Shown here: in pieces, positions 12,536-25,500 of the stretch
Position numbering within the stretch: position 1 is the first letter of the stretch
How the letters are laid out: each line of letters opens with the position of its first letter
From: Lichenostomus cassidix
Taxonomy: Eukaryota; Chordata; Aves; Passeriformes; Meliphagidae
Length of the DNA: 64,000 nucleotides
Assembly: GCA_008360975.2 (NCBI GenBank)
Contig: CM039182.1
Span: forward strand, 19,688,324 to 19,752,323
Reading direction: 5' to 3'
Program-made: the position numbers and the translations under genes
The notes under the pieces: model-generated
Told to the model about the DNA's origin: nothing
Database searches by the model: none
What the model saw: the letters and a program-made list of their open reading frames with translations, nothing else

Positions 12536-12944
12536 TCCATCATAGTCTAGATACCACTGAAGTAACACACAGTGAAAAACAATTTAAAGTTATGAGTAAT
12601 GATTTTCCCTGGGTGTAAAAAGGAGAAGTCCTACGCTGAGTTAAATAAAATAATTTTCACATAGTAAATATCTGTCAGACTTTTCCCATAACACCTCTGG
12701 ACCCAACTTTTCAGCCATGCCCATTTATATGAAAAACATATATACACTCCCTAGACTAAACAACTCTGTAACACTTTGGAGGGAATTTTGGAAGATGTAT
12801 GTGTGTATTTATATAAATCCATGAACTATGTATTTGGGAAGAAAGGAGACTGTTGTCGGGGTAGGAAAACACAAAGCTATGGTAAGATTTCACTGATTCA
12901 TAGCCTGGTTTTTGTTAGTTGGAACACATGGGCATTAGGTCAGA

Positions 12945-13597
12945 CTACATGTCTGTATGTGCATCTTTTGCTTGAATATCCACAGTTGCTTCTGATCCAC
13001 TCATTCTGGTTGTAATATGTGACAGGTTTTGTCTTTTTCTCTTCAAGCAGAAATAAATTATACTTCCAGCTCCAACTATAGAAAGGGCTAGAAGAACGAA
13101 CAGCCAGATCATGCCAGCAGAAAGTACTTTCTCTATTTTCTCTTCTGTAAGGGTAAACAACGGAATCAACACCTTTGATTTTAAAAGATTTCAAAATCTA
13201 GTAACAAATGAGACATCTCTAACCAGAAAGCAGAAAAATTCGATGGGCATGTAGATTTTCAGTTCAATGTGTGGTTTGGGTTTTTTTTTTTACGAACAAC
13301 ACCAAACAAAATATGATTCAATCAGATCAAAGCCTAATAATAAAAATATAAATATAAAAGTAAAATAAAGCCCATTATTAAAAATACAACTCTAAATAAC
13401 TCCACAATATTTACTTCAAGATAACCTCAATTTCCTATATTGCAATACAGAGTAAGCTTATGGACTTTTTATTTTAAACGCTCTCAAAACTAATACTGAG
13501 AAACTATGTAATTTTATTTTAGCATGCCCTTCTTATTCTACTTAAAAGGATGTGTGTTTACCTGTATCTTCTGATGACATTTCTTTGTTTTCAGGAG
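12945..13597 (-). CDS. MRC1: Paralogue A exons 29-30: stalk, transmembrane helix and tail
   Basis: Exon 29 (13562-13597) is a 36-nt stalk exon ([10 protein letters not shown]). Exon 30 (12945-13144) holds a hydrophobic helix from about Ala1381 to Leu1405 ([16 protein letters not shown] and onward), then the stop-transfer KRKR and a 32-residue tail ending HTDM and TAG. The tail has no Tyr or Phe and no dileucine, so neither the FENTLY-type signal of mammalian MRC1 nor a standard YxxPhi or LL sorting signal is visible. The tail has several Ser/Thr. Phase and acceptor (TTACAG) are good and the stop is followed by untranslated sequence. Confidence 0.92.
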
Positions 13598-16500
13598 CTG
13601 TTGAAAGGAAAAAGAAGTTTATTCTGAATGCTTAAAAAAAAAAAAAAAGAGGCATTTCAAAGTTCCTAAGTGCCAGTGTTTCTGACAGTTACTTCTAAAG
13701 TCATGTGCTGGTGATCTTTACTGTCTCAGAGAGATAGGGCTAAGCATGTGTAAAACTCTAGTATAATTCTAAGAGCATCTGACTTCCTCAACTGTGACAC
13801 CCAAAACGACATGTAGAGACAGATTTCTGTTATTTCAAAAAGTGTTTTCAAATACGTTCATTTCTGAGAAACTCCCCACAGGATCCTTAGTCATTTTTAG
13901 GTGTTTTCTGAACAGAGGTCTTGAGTGTTAGCGATGCATCATGAGCATTTTACTTGAGGTGGAAAGAATTTTCCCTGGTTGTAGCCCCTTCTGTCACAGA
14001 CAACCATTCCATGTGGATGTGGTTCCTATGGTAATTGCACTTCCTGAACTTAGCACATAATGGAAAGGTGAACAGAAATACAAAGTTTAACCAAACAAAA
14101 TGTCCATGTTCTGGACTACTTTGATTTAATCTCAGTTGGCAATTGAACTCAGGCATTTTCTTACACATGGCAATTTTTCTGTCAGGATACTACCATTATT
14201 TTATGGAATAGGATTCTGTCATACTGTAGATAAAAAGTGCCACAAGAACGTTTGTCATGGTATTCCTGTAATCCATCAGATCAGTGGTCAGTAAGAAAAG
14301 GAGTCACCAATTCCAGCTTTTCTACAAGACGGTTTGCATTGCACCTATCAGAACAAGATTTTTTTGAGAATATATTCAGCTGAAATTACACAAAGTGTTG
14401 CTTTTGAGCTTAACTTTCACCTAAACATAGGGGTCTGAAGTATTTATGATGGCTGCCTGGGGCTGATGGTAGTTTTAGAGGACTCAGGGGAGATGCAGCC
14501 TTCTGAGAAGGAAGTTGGAAGCCATGTGGGACTTCTTGGTATTTAGGCAGCCACATCCTGCCAGTAGAGTCAATTGATTTTGCACACAAACTTAGAATAT
14601 TTAACATTTCTATGCTATACAGTGAAAATACATTATTAGGCATTATTAACCTTAATGTGTTAGAAATACTACTTACTTTTTAGTTTTTTACAGATATATC
14701 CTTTTTTGAAAGCACAGATGTTGGCCTTCCAGGAGCCAGACAAGGCATGTAGTTCTCCACAGTCTTTAAACCTATTGTTTGAAGGTTCTCCCACTTGCCA
14801 GTTGACAAAATCCATTGCAGATTTGTCTGTCCATACCCACTGTCCTAATATTAAAAAGGAACATAATATGTATAAAATACACAGGTTTAGACAAATAGAA
14901 CAAGTTGTGATGGAGAAAACAAAAGTTTATAATATTAATAGCTAACTAAGTGCTTCAATTATAATTTTAAGCATATTTAAGCATACTTGGAAATAAACTT
15001 TGTGTCGTTTTTGTACATATGTACTTCCAAGTGTACAAAGTTGATTTCTTTTTAACATAACATGTAATTTCACATTATCTGGTAATATAAGATTAAATGT
15101 ATTACCTCTGTCACCTTTCTTTAGCCCCATCCAAAAGTTCAGTGATTTTCCATGGAGTATCTTAATGGTTTCTGACAGAAAGTTTGTTTCACTGTAGTCT
15201 CCTACTGATACCAAATCAGCACCTGAAAAAATATTAAGGAACAATTCACAATGGTTCATTTTCTTATGGCTCAAGTCAATAAACACATAAAAAGTATGCA
15301 AAAGTATATAAAAGACGCCAACTCCTCCATATTTTTCACTAATCCTGTTGTGGGTGTTATATCACTATACTGTATGTTTTTTGGTTGGGTTTTTTTTTTT
15401 TTTTGAGCATGACTGCATGTTGTACGGATGCAAATCTGTACAAAGATATGGATTTTCTGAAATTTTCTGGATTTTTTTAGTCTTTAGTATTTTAGAGAAG
15501 AATAATTGCTCTCCTGAAATACTTTTTGGACAGGTCTGACCACATCCCAGATTGTGGTGCAAATAGGCTGAAAGAGGTACATATGATGTAGTCACCACCA
15601 TGCCTGTTGTCACTACAGCTCTGTCCCACATCAGTGGCTGGGCAGCAGTTTTGGCAGTGCCTGATGATAACAGTTTAGGTAGGATGTGTCAACAGCTAGA
15701 GGTTGCAGTCCAGAAGATGTCCAGAAGTTGATTTATAATTGCCATATGTGCTGGCATTGCAAATACACGAAGCTGCAATGGGAATCATCAGGAAATTACC
15801 AGCTTCCTGGCCTGGACAGTGGGTAACAGGCAGGCAAATGTGTAGGAATTTAGAACATGGAGCAGTGTCAAATCGTAACCTTTTGTTCTGGTTATTAGTG
15901 TAATGTTTATTTTGTGGTAATTATGTGGTTTATCTTTCTACAAAACCACTCCAGGAATTCTGTTGTCATACAGCTGTGGAGCAAAACACCTTTGCAAAGC
16001 TACTTTTTCTGTTTACTCAGTTATAGGTCAGTGTTTTCAGATACATGAGGAAGTGCCTTTAGAAATGTATAGGACGTTTCCTCACACTGAAATATGCATA
16101 GCATCACACCGGTTCTCAGAAATGTGGAGCAAAGTGTCTTTTCCCTTCCCTGATGAAGGTACTGCCCTTCTCTCCATGGGGGCAGCATGGAGCTGCTGCA
16201 GGGCAGAGACTGCATGCTGCATGTTGCAGAGCAGGGACTGGGTGTGTTTTACTGGCTCTTGAAAGCTAAACACCTCCTTCATCTCATTTGTTGTCCAGCC
16301 AGTGAGATCTAATTAATGAACTGTGCCCCAGAGCTAACAAACAGAACTATCTTATGACTTTGTGTCTCTTAATTACACTGTGTGTGGATTCCCTCTTGTT
16401 TGGGGAAGGGAAACCAACCCTGCAGCCTGTGTCTTAGTGGGTCTGTAAAAGTGTTTATCTACCTGCCTAATTACATTTTGCCATAAAATTAATAGGAGTT

Positions 16501-19500
16501 TAGTATTTTTGAGGTACTCATATTTTGCCTTATATTGACATGTGAGATGCTGCTGTCTCTGGCAAAGGTTACTTTTGTTGTGTAAGAGCATGCTCAGAAA
16601 AGCAACCATAAAAGCATTAAATATGAATTTTTAAAGCAATTTGAGATTTTCTTATCAATATTATCCATCATTTTATGTGTTTAATTACATCAGCAATCTT
16701 TCTAAGACAAAACACTCACCTATTTGGGCACATTCCTCACGAGCTTGAGACCAGATCCGTTTCTTGGAAGCCTCAAAGTAATAGCAATGGCCATAGAAAG
16801 GTATCCAAGATTTGTGTCCTCTTGATTCAGGGCATTTTCCAGGAAGTTGTGGGGGTTCAGTAGGGGCCAATACTGATAAGAGATCAGGTAGTTGGAGTCC
16901 AGCTATTTTATAAAACTTGTTTTTCCCATTATACTAGTAAGACAAAACTAAACAGACTATGTTAGGTTTGTAATCTTAGAGGAAATGAAGCCTGTTCTAA
17001 GAAGAGCTTGAATATGATTCTGATTTTCTGTTTGAGACAATATTTTCTTTCATATTTATTTATCAGTGTGATTAGGAAGATACACTAGCCTATAAGAAGC
17101 ATGGATCCTGTCTAATGATATATTTTGCAATTAATCTAGTCAATAAATTATACAATTGCTTTTCTGCATAAATACCTAATTAAAATAGCAGTTAAAACTA
17201 CTATTTTTAAAATTACTTCTGACACTTCAGTCTCATTTTTGACAGTATCAAAACATTATAAACCTTACAGGAGAAACTGTGATTGTGAATGAAAGTGTTG
17301 ATATAACTAAGCATAGCTTGCAGAATTTTTTATTAAACTGCATCCTGAATACATTCCATAGTGACTGATATAATAGGAAGATTTTGGATGGGTAGATAAA
17401 TGAAGATGGAATGTAAATTATATATTCTGCCAAATTACATTTTCTTCCTGTAAGTACTCTACAGTCTGTTTCTTTCCCTGCTAAGGAATAATAAGCTCTC
17501 AAATGAGATTTCTAGAATACTAAAGTGGAAGGAAATATTATAGGATTTTTTGTCAAATTAAAACATCTTAGAATGTAATTTGGCATGTGATTTTAAACTT
17601 GCTAATGTTTCAATATCTTTCATGTTAACAAATTCAAGAATATAGCTAAATTGTGGAATCATATTTATATTTATTTCCATAGAAATTATAGAAGTTTGTG
17701 CTTGGAAGTCTCCTCAAGGGATTATTTACTTCATCTTTGTGCTCACAGGTCACATGAAGCTGATACATTCTTTTTAATAGATGTTCATCTTTTCTGTTCT
17801 TAGCAAGCTACTGTAGTGATGGAGATTTGCTGATCTGTCCGTAGTATTTATTAAAGACTTTTGTACCAATAAAATTAGGTTTTCCTTGCTCTGTTTAAGT
17901 TTATTACCCCTTTCCAACTCATATCAGAAACAGAGAAAAATTTAATTCCATCCAATAAGATTAATTTTTAATATTTGGAATTGATAATATGGTTTCACAT
18001 AGTCTTTGGTTTCTTAGTCTTTTGTCCAACTCCAATCTTTTCTTTTAATTATTGTTATCGGGTCATCTGAAAACCCTAGTTGACTGGGAAGCTTTTCAAA
18101 CTTTGGTACCCCAGACTGGATACAGAATTTCATGTAATGCCCAATAAAAACAGATCTTATAGCAAGTGAATTGCTTTTCCTAATAGAATGTATAATTTTT
18201 AAAAAGTGAGTATTCAGTTCTTTGTTTCTTAGGCTTTTGGTAATTATTATGAATCAATGAACTTTTGGAAAGAATTCAGGTCAATAAATAGAAGTAGTTA
18301 GCTTCTCCTGTCTTCCTGTATACTGGTGTGTAAATAAAGTATTTTTCCTGTGGCTTATCATATTTAGCACAGTTGATAGCTCTATACAGCCTCTAGTCAT
18401 TATGCTTGTACGGAGTTACTTACCATCTGAGTTTTTACAGACAGAGAAGAGCTTTTCCTCACAAGAAGCTGTCTTCCAGGTGCCATCAGTGTCTATGTAA
18501 ACACATGCTAATGTCTGTTTTGGTTCTCCGCTGGACCATTTGCTGTAAACCAACCTCCACCTGTCGATCCATTGATACTTCCCATTGGTCTAGAAGTAAA
18601 ATCTATATGGTAACCTCAAGGTTGCTTACAGTGACATAGCTACTATCCAGGATCCTCAAGGATTCTCATGGAGCCAGTGTAGAATCATCTGCTTACTGGT
18701 GTTCCCTCTTAGCTTGTAAATGCTGACTAAAATGTCATCCACAAATGTGAATGTCCTCTAAAAAGTATTTCATGTTAATTCAGAGCATTTTTAAAGCATT
18801 GGGAAATTGAAGGGTAAAAGGAAATGGGGCATGGAAGAAGGCATGAAACCAGGGGTCAGACAAGAAATCATGTTGGTATGACCACCCAGCTGTCTGCATG
18901 CAAAATGGGAGTGTGTGTGGGAGTGTTCTTAAGCAGCTCTGATCAGCATCACTTTTGTTCCAGTTATCGTGACTGTGATTCATGATGAACAGTGTAGCAT
19001 GCCAAAACACACCTACCATCCAAATGCTCACCCTCTCCTGTCATACAGCTGGTGTAGACATCTCACAAACGGAAAGGACTATTTTTCTATGATATTCTAA
19101 CGGGAGCAATTGTGCCAATTGCATTTTCAAATTGAAAAAATGTACCCATTGGTCAAAATGTACCATACCACATAGCCTCCAGATTCCTTTACTAATTTCT
19201 ACCTCTGTTGCCATTTACAGCTGTAGTTTCCTATTGGTACCATAAATTTATGGTCCAGTAAAATGTGCAAGCATAAACACACAGATAAAAACTTTTCCTA
19301 AAAACTGGTCTCAGGTATGTAACCTGTGATACCTTGTCACTGATCACTGAGGTACATAAACACATGGCAGGAGGGCAGGATGCATATTGTTCCCAGAATA
19401 TCTTTTAGGTTAAAATCAACTCAAAATGTAGGGGATTTTACAGTTTATATTCGTGATACTTTAAATTACTCCAAACAACACATTACATTGTTACATACTG

Positions 19501-22500
19501 GTTTGCAGGAACATTTCCTCGTGCCAAAGGAAATCTCTGCTGTAGGAGTGTTAGTTGAAGATTTCCAGTGCAAATGGCTGTTACATTGTTGTAACATGCT
19601 GTTTTCAGCACTACACTGGCTGAAATTCCAGTGGGCAAAAAGATGAGAGCATAAAGTAAAATCTGGTCCCATGTCAGCTTGAGCCTGTATGTAATGTGTT
19701 CTTACCATGTTGCTGTTAAGACCAATCCACAAAGGCTCTCCATATTCTGCTGCAATCAGGAACAACAGTGCCTGGCTATATGGGTCTAAAATGCTGGCAA
19801 GTTCTAAGGCATTGTTATTGCAGTTTTTGTGTGCTTCCTCCCAGTTCATTTTGGAATGTGTGACAGAATAGCTAATCCCACTAGAATGGTCAGAAGCAAA
19901 GTCCATCACTGTTGCTGATGACTTGAAGAGTTCGGGATCTGTAGAAAAAATTAAAAAAACACCCCAAGAGCAGTTAAATCTGGAGTCAAATATTTGACTT
20001 GAGCAACTGAATAACATCTTCATTATTTACAAATCTAGAATAAAATTGATAATTTTATTCAAAAATGGAATGGAAATGGAACATGAAAGAAAATGGAACA
20101 TCTTCTTCTTAGCTGATTATAATTAAATATAACTTCAAAACAACAGTTCTGGATAAAAGACATGTATTTTCAGCCTCTGACAATTTTGATTCAGTAAATG
20201 TACATTATCTGATATTGCAGAGGTAAGCTTACCCTATCATTCAAAAATAACACATCTGCCCTGCCTGTTTTTAAAATACTCTTTGCAGCTTAGTGACTAT
20301 TAGGTTTATATGGCGAAGTGTTAAACTTACTAGTTTTGATACCCTATAGATCTTTATGAAGATATGAAATTAAAATATTTGTGGGCTTCATCTTTTCAAT
20401 TACACTTTTAAAAATAAAATAATTTTCTTTTCCTGTACTCTGCTGTGTTTCCTCAAAAACATTGCCAAGTAACACTGGGAGGCAGGATGGGGCCTCCGTT
20501 TTTACTGATCCTTTACCTTAAAACCAAAACTAAATGAAACAAACAAAACAAAAACAAACTGAAATAAAGTATGTTGAACAAGAAAAATTGTTTTAATCTT
20601 TATTTTATCAAATTCAAGATTCACAATACAGAACTCACCACTATTCTTCTGACATATATACCCTCTGGAATTATAACACCCCTCATCATTCCATTTTCCT
20701 GTGTCATCAGGAGGACCTCTCTTCAGAGAAACACAATCAAACTGTTGGAGTAAGGGAAAGAATATGGGTACATTGATATTAGAAATTATAAAAGAAAGTA
20801 CTGTAATTGCCTGTGTAGTTTCACTTTTTTTTTTTTTTTTTCCAAAATGTCGATGTTCTAGGGTATGTGTTACAATTCCAGAAACAACTTTCATTAATCC
20901 TTGTCTGTCATTTCTGGCCCCGCTTTGAGATGGCCAGCTACCCTGTTGCACACTCTTCAGCTCAGCCTGATTTTTCATTTGGTTATTTTCAAGGAGAAAT
21001 GCTTGAAAGGCATTATTATTTTCAAGAACTTTATTCTACATTATCTATACCAGCTAATGAGTGACTATCTGTAAGATTTTGAATAAGAATGAAATGGAGG
21101 TCATGCTTTGTATTTCACTTGCAAAGTCAACTTGAAATAGTGGTTATTCTTGACAAAATCACGTAAATTACAGTCCTTGGCAGAGCTCTCATCAGCTCTA
21201 GTTGTTAGAATTTGTCATCTGGCTACACCATATCAGGTGACAAGTGCTTAAGAGGCTGGAGCATCAAGTTTATTACAGGGTGCAGTGTCCTATAAAGCTG
21301 CCATGGGGTAATTGTTGGTCCTTTGGAAAGGATCCTTTGAAGAGCTGTTAGTGTCTTGAAGGTGAAGGGGAAATGTAGGATGTACCTTTGCACATTTTTT
21401 TTTCCTGCTTGATATTTCCTAGGAGTTTTATTAGAGCTGCAGTGGAGCTATGTATTGTGCAGTCCTATTTAGGTCTTGCTGCATGCCTTGACCAACGTCT
21501 ACATGGGCAAGAACAAATTGGCTCAGGTGTAGATTAAGCTGGTTGTCCAGAGATATGATCCCTGGGTTCTCTGAAGGTGTGGATATCAAAATGAAGGGAG
21601 GATGGACAGATCAAAATGACATAGTGTGAAGGGCAAGTTTTGAAAGCAAGATACAGAATTAAATGGAAGATAGGCAATGTAGGTGTGCAAACCAGTCTGT
21701 ATTGGTATGATTATGTGGAATGCTATCTTATTTGCAGCATTCTGAGGTTTAAGTTCAGTGCTAGCAATGAAGAGGGTTTGGTGGGCTTACAAAGTAGTTA
21801 TGTCTATTGGCCCTTAAGAATTCAATTACAATTTTAAATAGGGAAGAAGTTAAAAAAGTTGAACTCTATCATCTTAGGTCCTCTCCTCCTCCTTCTTAGA
21901 CATGAGAACAATTCTGCGTCAACTTCTAAAATTCAAATGTTGCACTTATATTCTCTGAAACACGAGCAAATTACTATGAAAAATAAAACTTTATTCAGTA
22001 TATCCAATCTTTATTCAATCCATTGCTGTGATTGTGCCAAATATTTTGACAAAATTACAGCAGTGCTATTTTATGCTCTGAGATAGCAAGAATATTCAAA
22101 CATTGAAAGGTTTTTAAGACTAGTCCCAGTGTCAAAATAGATGAACAACTAGTGGAGAAGGCTGGGGCAGTGTGTGTAGTGAAGTGAGCTGTTTACTTGC
22201 ATTGGTATTGTTCCTCAGATTTAGGTTTGATGGTAAACACTAAGCAAAATTTACCTGTTCAAGATTATGGCCATCTTCTGGATGTAGACTGTCAAATAAA
22301 ACACGTTCTACAAGTTTTGGGGAACCTTCAACCCAGTTTGTATATGAGACAGCACTTCCATCGGACCAAACAAAGTCGAGTTCACTGAACATATCATTCA
22401 AGCCAATCCAAGGATCATTTGAAACATCCTTCAAATGGTAAGTGAGAAAAGCTAGAAACAAAAGCCAACAGAAAAGAAAATTGATGTGTCATGTCATCAG

Positions 22501-25500
22501 TGAAAACATCAACTCATAAACAAATACTTAACTATTTTTTTCAGGAAAGTCTTGTAGAAGCATTTTACGTAGCATTTGATCAGAAATTTATCTGTGTTTA
22601 TTACTTCAAGGTTATGCCAAGCCCTTGCCCATTAAAAGTCCCAAAGAATTAAAGTATTTGAGAACAATGAAGCAAGATTGGAAGGAGGAAAGAAACAACC
22701 TGTCTGACCACCATGATATCTAATGAGTTAATGTATGTCAAGTCAGGATGAGCCATTTGACTGATGGAAATGTGTGGCTCTGTGCAGCTGCAAATGGAAG
22801 CCAGGGAATATGTGAAGGCAAGGTGAAAATGTGCCTTTCTCTGACATTCTACTCAACTAAGTTGCGGAATCTAGGCAGAGGTATAGACATATATCCCTTT
22901 CTATTCCTGGCAGAAACAGACCATGCATCGTGGTTTTTTCTCTGTGTCTGAAGGTAAAAATGCCAGATCTGGATTTTTAATTTTATGCTAATTCACACCT
23001 ACAAATAAAGCAAGACACTTTGCATGAAACAAGAGGAAGCAACCCTGAGCATCACTTGCATGCTCCAAAAAGCTCATTCAGTTCTACAAAACTTTCATGC
23101 CATGTCGCTATAAACAATGTTGAGTATACATATTATAAAATACATATATTAACATGCTGACTCTTGCCTTTGCAGGAAACGTCCACTGTATACAGAGTAA
23201 AGGCTCTCTATAACCCAAGGGGCTGTTGCACTATACCTTGGACTTGTTCATTAGGTATGCTTGCCAGGTTTCCTCCAAGGCTCCTGCAAGCTGTCATTGC
23301 AGTACGCCAGTAATCATAACGAGAGCCGAAAAATTTGTAACACTAGGGGAAAATAAATATAGACTGTTAGAGTGACAGCAAAAGGAATTTAGGTATGAAT
23401 TACACTAGTTTGGGTAAAAATTAGCCTAACTCAGACCCACAAAACATTTGTCTGAAGTTGACTTGGCTCTGAACCCAAGTCAAAATGATTGTCAAGTTTT
23501 AAATTTGCTCTGTCTTTCTGAAAGGGACTGAGAAAATCACAACAGAACTCAAACAGCTATTTAAAAACCACAGTAGGAGTCTGATGAGAATCTAATGTAT
23601 TCACTAACTCAGATTTTGAGAAGCAATTTGCCAACAAAAGTCAAAAACAAAGTGCTAATTCTACAGGAAAAGTTCAGTGCAGGTGTGGAATTGTGTGAAC
23701 TTTCTGTAAAACCTTTTTGACCTACTAGGGGTCTATGGTCAGAGTACTCTCATATGTGTACTCAGCCTTCTTCATCGTACAGCTATTTTATTAATGGAAG
23801 TATATTGTTAACATAGGGTTAAAATGTTAGTTAAAATAGGCTTTAGGAACGGGGATAGGTAAGAACTGCATGTACAGGTTCAGAGTGACATGATCACGAA
23901 GATTGCTTAGAAAATATTGGGATTGTTTCAGTTAAATCATGTGGATTAGCACCTGCAAAATAAATAAGAAATACTGTGGGAGAAGGGGAGCTTGAAGTCA
24001 TGCTTGGGGGAAAATAATGGAACAATGTTAAGTTGATGATTAACATATGATCATACTACTGTTACATAAGGAAAAGTATAAAATGTATTTGCTTCAGATC
24101 AATGTCAAAGTCAGATTTGGGTATCTCACCCCTGTCTTCCTGAGCTTGAATAAAAGGCACCTACACATGACCTTCGTGATTATGTGTTATCCACACTAAC
24201 AATATGACTCATTTCTTAAAATGTTTGTAGCCATCACATTACCTGTACATATTCACCCTGACATTTCTGGTAATTATGGGTGTGCCTCGTGTGCCTCGTG
24301 TGCTCTCTCCTTGTTTGCAGCTCACCCTCTGCTCTGTGCCATGCCAATAGCACAGCTAGAGAATTATCTCACAAGTTTTGTGGAAAATAACCATTTTGAT
24401 GACTGTAACCTGGCATAAACCAGCCTGGTGTGACATCCATGGGTGCCCCCATAACAGTATTGTATATATAAGGAAATAGAACCCTTGCTTATTGAGCACA
24501 TGAAATTTGTCCCATTTAGGAAGATGCAAACAGTACATTGAAGCCTGTTTCGAGAAACTTTGTCTTATTTCTGATTTGTTTCATCTCAAATGACTGATTT
24601 TGTGCTATGCCTCGTGTTTTCAGATTAATTCAGTTCAATTTTTTTTAACATATGTACGATGTAACAGTTTTCCCAATGTACCTTGGGTGAGCACTTCTCA
24701 GGAAAACAAAAATCTGTTTATTGTATATTATGCAGTATTTAGCCAACTGGTTCATTTTTAATGCAACTTACAAAAGATGTCCAAGAGACAAAAGGCCTCT
24801 TGTATGTCTCTAAGTACTTTACCAACAAGTAAAATCAATGTACTTACATGAAAGTTATCATACCTTATTTTTAAATAAAATCCAATCTGCAGGACATCCT
24901 CCAGGAATTGGAGGTACTGCTGAAGGGAATGTTGCATTTATAAAACTTCTGTGCCTCTCACAGATATAGCCATTGGAAAAACCACAGCTGACATCATTCC
25001 ACAAGCCTGAAATCAATTAAAGTTTAGGTAGTAAGACACTGAATAAGACTGAAATTTGTGGGTAAGTGGACTAGTTTCTGTGGTAGTAAGTTCAAAAGCA
25101 ATCTGCCTGGGCATGTGAGATAACCAGCATCAGCTCAACTCTACCTCCCATTGTCACTGTATACAGGGGCACTTTGGTCCTGCTGTGACTGGGGGACAAG
25201 TGGCCAGATGAGGTGGCCTCTGAGTGGAAACCTCCCAAACAGCTTTGTTGTACTGAAAGATGCAAGTGTAAACTAACGCTTTATCAGTGAAAGTACTATA
25301 GAATGCAAAACTTCACATATGTTCTATTTCACAATTATCTTATTATTAAAAATATATATTATAAAATATTAATTTAAAATTAAAATATTCTCTAATGTTA
25401 AGAAATATTTTAATATAACTATTATCTAATTATAATTATTTAAAAATAATTGATGTTGATTTTAATAGAATTTTTTTTGTGCAGCTGAAATATTAATGAT

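Noticed and set aside
1..12944. Search for exons of a downstream neighbour such as SLC39A12
   Set aside because: No transporter-like membrane segments, HxxxE/D metal motifs or matching exons were seen on either strand.
19466..20023. Long 185-codon minus-strand frame
   Set aside because: Only 19706-19938 of it is exon 24; both ends run into intron sequence beyond good splice sites.
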